A stretch of DNA of 64,000 nucleotides from CBDAQV01 sp965199335 (lineage in GTDB: Bacteria; Pseudomonadota; Alphaproteobacteria; CALMVH01): the NCBI GenBank assembly GCA_965199335.1, contig CBDAQZ010000002.1, forward strand, positions 248,001 through 312,000, written 5' to 3'. Below the pieces are notes generated by a model, which ran no database searches, was not told the DNA's origin, and saw only the letters and a list, made by a program, of their open reading frames with translations. The position numbers were made by a program, and so were the translations under genes. This document shows positions 60,742 through 64,000 of this stretch, piece after piece. The first letter of the stretch is position 1; each line of letters opens with the position of its first letter.

Positions 60742-62285
60742 GGGCGCTCTACGGGGCATAGACGCAAATCTTCCGAGACGTTCGACCTGACCCACTCGCA
60801 GCGTGTGAAGTCGGATGCAAGCCTGTAGTCGAACAGCGTCTTTTCGGTGGCCGCTTCGTCACCAGGCGCGAACAGGACCAGCATCGGTCCTTTCGTCGCC
60901 GCGATGCGATTGTGCAGGATACCGGCAAATGCATCGCCGATGGCAAGGTAGCTTCCAGCACGCAGGACTGTCACGCCCTGTGGCAGCGACGGCACCACGA
61001 ACCCCATGGGTGCGCCGCCGGTCATGATCACTGTCGCATTGTCGGCGATGGCATGCGGCAGCATGACGGACACATAATCGCCCGCCCATGGCCTGCGGTT
61101 CCAACCGACGGAAATCAGACACAAGGAAATTACCAGCATCCCGGTCGATGCGGCGGCGACCGCCTTGCGCGGCAATGGCAGGCACCCGATCGCCAGGACC
61201 ATGAGCAGGGGCGAAAGCATTTCCAGCGGCAGGATGTAGCGATAGATAGCGAACATGTATTCCCAGGCGGCGAAGCTGATCGCGGCGACGGCGAACAGGA
61301 ACCATGCGACGGGACGTACCACCAGCCCCTCCGCGCGCACTTTGCGCAGGGCGAGGCTTGCAAGGGCGACGACGATGAACAGATAAGCCCCCGCGATATG
61401 GACGTCGCGAAAATGGTACTCGGCGACGCGGCGGGAGTTGGCGCTGAACAGGAAGGGGAATGTCAGCGCCGTCAGCGCATCGTGAGGCAGGAAGGTCGCA
61501 TCGCGGTTGCCGCCGACTTCCGCATAGGGCGATTTGAAAAGATTGTTGAAATAGGGGAACACGGGATTACCGAACGCATCCTGCAGCCGCCACATCCAGT
61601 AGCCGCCTAGCAGTGCCATGCCGATGGCGCCACCAAGGCCGAACAGAACGGTCCGCTCGACGCGGCTGCGGGCATTGCCGCGTGACGCGATCAACAGGCC
61701 GAGGGCCATTCCCAGCGGATAGACGGCAGCCGTCAGTTTAAGCCCCGCCGCACTTCCCGCCAGTAGGCCCGCCAGCAGCAGGCGCGTGACCTCGCGTGGT
61801 TGTGTGATTGCCTTTCCGCCATCCTTGGCCAGCACGTAGAGGGCAAGGAATGTCGGCGTCCCGAGCGGCAGGTCCCATGAGACGACACCCACCTGCCCCA
61901 GCACGCCGCCACCCAGCAAGCCGCTGAGCGCGATGCCGGCTGCGGCCATGAAACGGTGGCGCTCGTTCTCGATGCTCAACGATTGTTCTGCCAGCAGACA
62001 AAGCGGCACGAAAGCGATGCTTGCTGCAAGCGCAACCAGAAATCCCGCGACGATCGATGGCAGGTGCGTGGCGATCAGGAAAAACGGCAGTTCGAGAAGT
62101 GGGTTGTAGAAAGTGGCATGCTCCGACACCAGAACGTCGGTCAGCAACCGGCCATGCAGAAGCGCATAGGGCGCGTACCAGCGATAGTTGAGAAAGTCCC
62201 AGTTCGAATCCTTGCCCATGACGACCGAAAACAGGCCGGCAAGCACCGGCACGCCGATGAGCACGAGCAGCCGCAGATATTTCAT
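60738..62285 (-). CDS. Large membrane protein, probable GT-C type glycosyltransferase
   Basis: This 515-residue membrane protein has about ten to twelve helices. The first loop has DSNWDFLNYRWYAPYALLHG and the later HATFYNPLLELPFFLIATHL; the aspartate after the first helix and the conserved loop are typical of GT-C glycosyltransferases that use polyprenol-linked sugars. I cannot name a family. Coupled to a GtrA protein downstream and to a histidine kinase upstream (ATGA), it may decorate surface glycans. That role is inference. Confidence 0.72.
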   Translation of the reverse strand: MKYLRLLVLIGVPVLAGLFSVVMGKDSNWDFLNYRWYAPYALLHGRLLTDVLVSEHATFYNPLLELPFFLIATHLPSIVAGFLVALAASIAFVPLCLLAEQSLSIENERHRFMAAAGIALSGLLGGGVLGQVGVVSWDLPLGTPTFLALYVLAKDGGKAITQPREVTRLLLAGLLAGSAAGLKLTAAVYPLGMALGLLIASRGNARSRVERTVLFGLGGAIGMALLGGYWMWRLQDAFGNPVFPYFNNLFKSPYAEVGGNRDATFLPHDALTALTFPFLFSANSRRVAEYHFRDVHIAGAYLFIVVALASLALRKVRAEGLVVRPVAWFLFAVAAISFAAWEYMFAIYRYILPLEMLSPLLMVLAIGCLPLPRKAVAAASTGMLVISLCLISVGWNRRPWAGDYVSVMLPHAIADNATVIMTGGAPMGFVVPSLPQGVTVLRAGSYLAIGDAFAGILHNRIAATKGPMLVLFAPGDEAATEKTLFDYRLASDFTRCEWVRSNVSEDLRLCPVERP

Positions 62286-64000
62286 GCCACGAACAAAGCT
62301 TCGAACAGTGTCCGCAATTCTGGCAGGCCATAGGGCTTGCTCAGTAACACCGACCCGGGAACGAGCGTCAGCAGATCCCCCGGATCACGGCCCGTGGCGA
62401 ACACAACCTTAAGATCCGGAAAAAGTTTGCGGGCCGCGATGGCGACCTGCCGCCCGTCCGCATCGCCCAGATTTACGTCCACCAGCAGCGCATCGGGCCG
62501 GCGAACGGCAAGCGCTGCCATCGCGCCTTTGAGGTCTGCGGTTGCCGTGACCTCGATCCCGAATTCTTCCAGCATGTCGACGGTCGCCATCTGAACCATA
62601 GGGTCGTCCTCTACGAAGACGATCTTCCGCCCCGCCAGAGTCGAACCCTCGAACGTTTGCAGCGGCGATTCAGCGATAACCGGTTCAGGTTGAACGAGAA
62701 CTTCGGGAGCAGGTTCGGCGACAGGTAACGGGACGTTGTCCTTCGGCATGCATTCGTTCAGGACGGCCCGCATCTTGCGTGCCAGATCCTCCTTGCGATA
62801 CGGCTTGCTTAGCAGATGCACGCCGTCATCAAGCCGTCCGTGATGAATGATCGAGTTCTCGGTGTAACCAGACGTGAACACGATGCACAGGCCTTCGCGC
62901 AGCTTGTTAGCCTCCTGCGCCAGCCTGCGACCCTGTATCTCGCCCGGCATGACCACGTCGGTGAACATCAGGTCGATCTTTTCGTCGGTCTGCAGGATTT
63001 CAAGCGCGGCCTGACCATTCGCCGCTTCCAGCGTGCGATAGCCAAGGTCTTGCAGGATGGCGACGACGGCCGAGCGCACGTTTGCTTCATCCTCGACCAC
63101 CAAGATCACCTCGCCCTGCCCGTTGACCGCATCCAGCGTGGGCATTATCTGAGCCGTCTCGACCTGTATCGAACGTGGCAAGTACAGCTTGATCGTCGTA
63201 CCCACGCCCTGTTCGCTATAGATCTTCGCATGGCCGCCCGACTGGCGCGCGAAACCGTAGACCATGCTGAGGCCCAGCCCCGTTCCCTTGCCTTCCGGCT
63301 TTGTCGAGAAGAAGGGATCGAAGGCGCGGTTGAGGGTTTCCTTGCTCATGCCCGTGCCGGTATCGGTCACCGCCAGCATCACATACTGACCCGGCCTGAC
63401 CTCGTCGTGCAGGCGGGCGTAATCGTCGTCCAGGTAGGCGTTGCCGCTTTCTATGGTCAGGCGTCCCCCGTCCGGCATCGCATCGCGGGCATTGATCGCC
63501 AGGTTGACGATGGCGTTTTCCAGCTGGCTGCGATCGACCATCGCGGTCCACAGTCCCGCCGCCGTCGTCTCCTCGATCTCGATCGACTCGCCCAGCGTGC
63601 GCCGCAACAGTTCCGTCAGCTCGCGCGCCAGCTTGCCCATGTTGACGGGCTCCGGCTTCAATGGCTGGCGGCGGGCGAAGGCGAGCAATTGGCGCGTCAG
63701 CTTGCTGCCACGCTCGGCCCCCACCAGCGCATCCTTCAGACGCTTCTGGATCGCCGGTTCCTGTACCTGCCTTAGGGCAAGATCCAGATTGGCCATGATG
63801 ATCTGCAGCAGATTGTTGAAGTCGTGCGCGATGCCGCCGGTCAGCTGGCCGACTGTCTCCATCTTCTGTGCCTGCCGCAGCGTACTTTCCGCGCGAACGC
63901 TGTCGGTTATGTCGCGGGCCGTGAATACCATGCCGCCCGTCGACATAAGGCTCTTGGCGACATCCAGCGTCCGGCCATCCTTGCGTTCGAATGTGCCTGC
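62282..64000 (-). CDS. Hybrid sensor histidine kinase, PAS-HisKA-HATPase-REC-REC (start outside window)
   Basis: The visible 572 residues are cut at the right edge. First comes the end of a PAS domain (RKDGRTLDVAK, then GMVFTARDITD), then a phospho-acceptor helix GQLTGGIAHDFNNLLQII with the catalytic His, an ATPase domain with LENAIVNLAINARDAMPDGG (N box) and GKGTGLGLSMVYGFARQSGG, and two receiver domains: VILVVEDEANVRSAV with LMFTDVVMPGE, and IVFVEDDPMVQM with ALLVDVNLGDADG. Both receivers keep their Asp. The signal sensed is unknown. It is coupled at its 3' end to the membrane protein. Confidence 0.92.
   Translation of the reverse strand, partial: AGTFERKDGRTLDVAKSLMSTGGMVFTARDITDSVRAESTLRQAQKMETVGQLTGGIAHDFNNLLQIIMANLDLALRQVQEPAIQKRLKDALVGAERGSKLTRQLLAFARRQPLKPEPVNMGKLARELTELLRRTLGESIEIEETTAAGLWTAMVDRSQLENAIVNLAINARDAMPDGGRLTIESGNAYLDDDYARLHDEVRPGQYVMLAVTDTGTGMSKETLNRAFDPFFSTKPEGKGTGLGLSMVYGFARQSGGHAKIYSEQGVGTTIKLYLPRSIQVETAQIMPTLDAVNGQGEVILVVEDEANVRSAVVAILQDLGYRTLEAANGQAALEILQTDEKIDLMFTDVVMPGEIQGRRLAQEANKLREGLCIVFTSGYTENSIIHHGRLDDGVHLLSKPYRKEDLARKMRAVLNECMPKDNVPLPVAEPAPEVLVQPEPVIAESPLQTFEGSTLAGRKIVFVEDDPMVQMATVDMLEEFGIEVTATADLKGAMAALAVRRPDALLVDVNLGDADGRQVAIAARKLFPDLKVVFATGRDPGDLLTLVPGSVLLSKPYGLPELRTLFEALFVA

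Noticed and set aside
1..64000. CRISPR arrays, prophage, insertion sequences or an origin of replication
   Set aside because: I saw no direct-repeat arrays, transposase, integrase or phage structural genes, and no dnaA or parAB genes or clustered DnaA boxes.

Overview
The window looks like chromosomal DNA of a GC-rich alphaproteobacterium. The evidence is gene order and family content: a divK-pleD pair, a PopZ (DUF2497) homologue, an EipB (DUF1849) envelope protein, the block erpA | dgt-argS locus-SPOR-nagZ-scpA-scpB-tatB-tatC, the block serS-surE-pcm-LysM/M23, and a DUF815 ATPase divergent from yajC-secD-secF. I see no phage, insertion sequence, plasmid or CRISPR signature, and no stretch above 300 bases without a gene. 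The genus cannot be named from this sequence alone.

Layout. 1-5.6 kb: ssb (cut at the left edge), two related ankyrin-type genes, a frameshifted uvrA and trmFO. 5.6-11.5 kb: a squalene/phytoene-synthase-like protein without catalytic aspartates, sodB, an Mth938-like gene, secF-secD-yajC and a DUF815 ATPase. 11.6-17.1 kb: a Nudix hydrolase, then the leftward genes nlpD-like, pcm, surE, serS, xth and erpA. 17.2-23.5 kb: dgt, an ArgS-like gene lacking the catalytic domain, a SPOR protein, nagZ, scpAB and tatBC. 23.6-28.2 kb: ilvD, a PH-domain membrane protein, popZ-like, rhodanese, a second PIMT-like gene, tRNA-Cys and tRNA-Asn. 28.2-38.2 kb: two unknown genes, pip, rpmG, pleD, divK, an MmcQ-like gene, eipB, aspS, rnd and an EAL-like protein. 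38.2-42.9 kb: SDR, a YfgM-like protein, bamB, der and msrA. 42.9-49.8 kb: a three-gene sugar cluster, an unknown acidic protein, an EamA half-transporter, prfC and a 2H-type protein. 49.8-56.7 kb: an ABC exporter with four permeases, an alpha/beta hydrolase and msbA. 56.7-64 kb: a secreted protein, a DUF3592 protein, a patatin-like protein, a phosphatase, otsB, a GtrA protein, a large membrane protein and a hybrid histidine kinase cut at the right edge.

Most of the window is housekeeping: protein export (YajC-SecDF, TatBC, the BamB-like lipoprotein), envelope upkeep (NagZ, NlpD-like, EipB, MsbA), chromosome and cell-cycle functions (ScpAB, PopZ-like, DivK, PleD), translation (SerS, AspS, RF3, L33, two tRNAs) and repair (UvrA, Xth). 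Many neighbours overlap by 1-11 bases (ATGA or TGATG junctions), so long translationally coupled operons are likely. The points most worth a second look are the argS locus reduced in frame to its two tRNA-binding ends, the frameshifted uvrA, the ankyrin pair between ssb and uvrA, the two complex-I-assembly-factor-like genes beside secDF, the ABAB permease duplication, and a small intergenic inverted-repeat family present three times.
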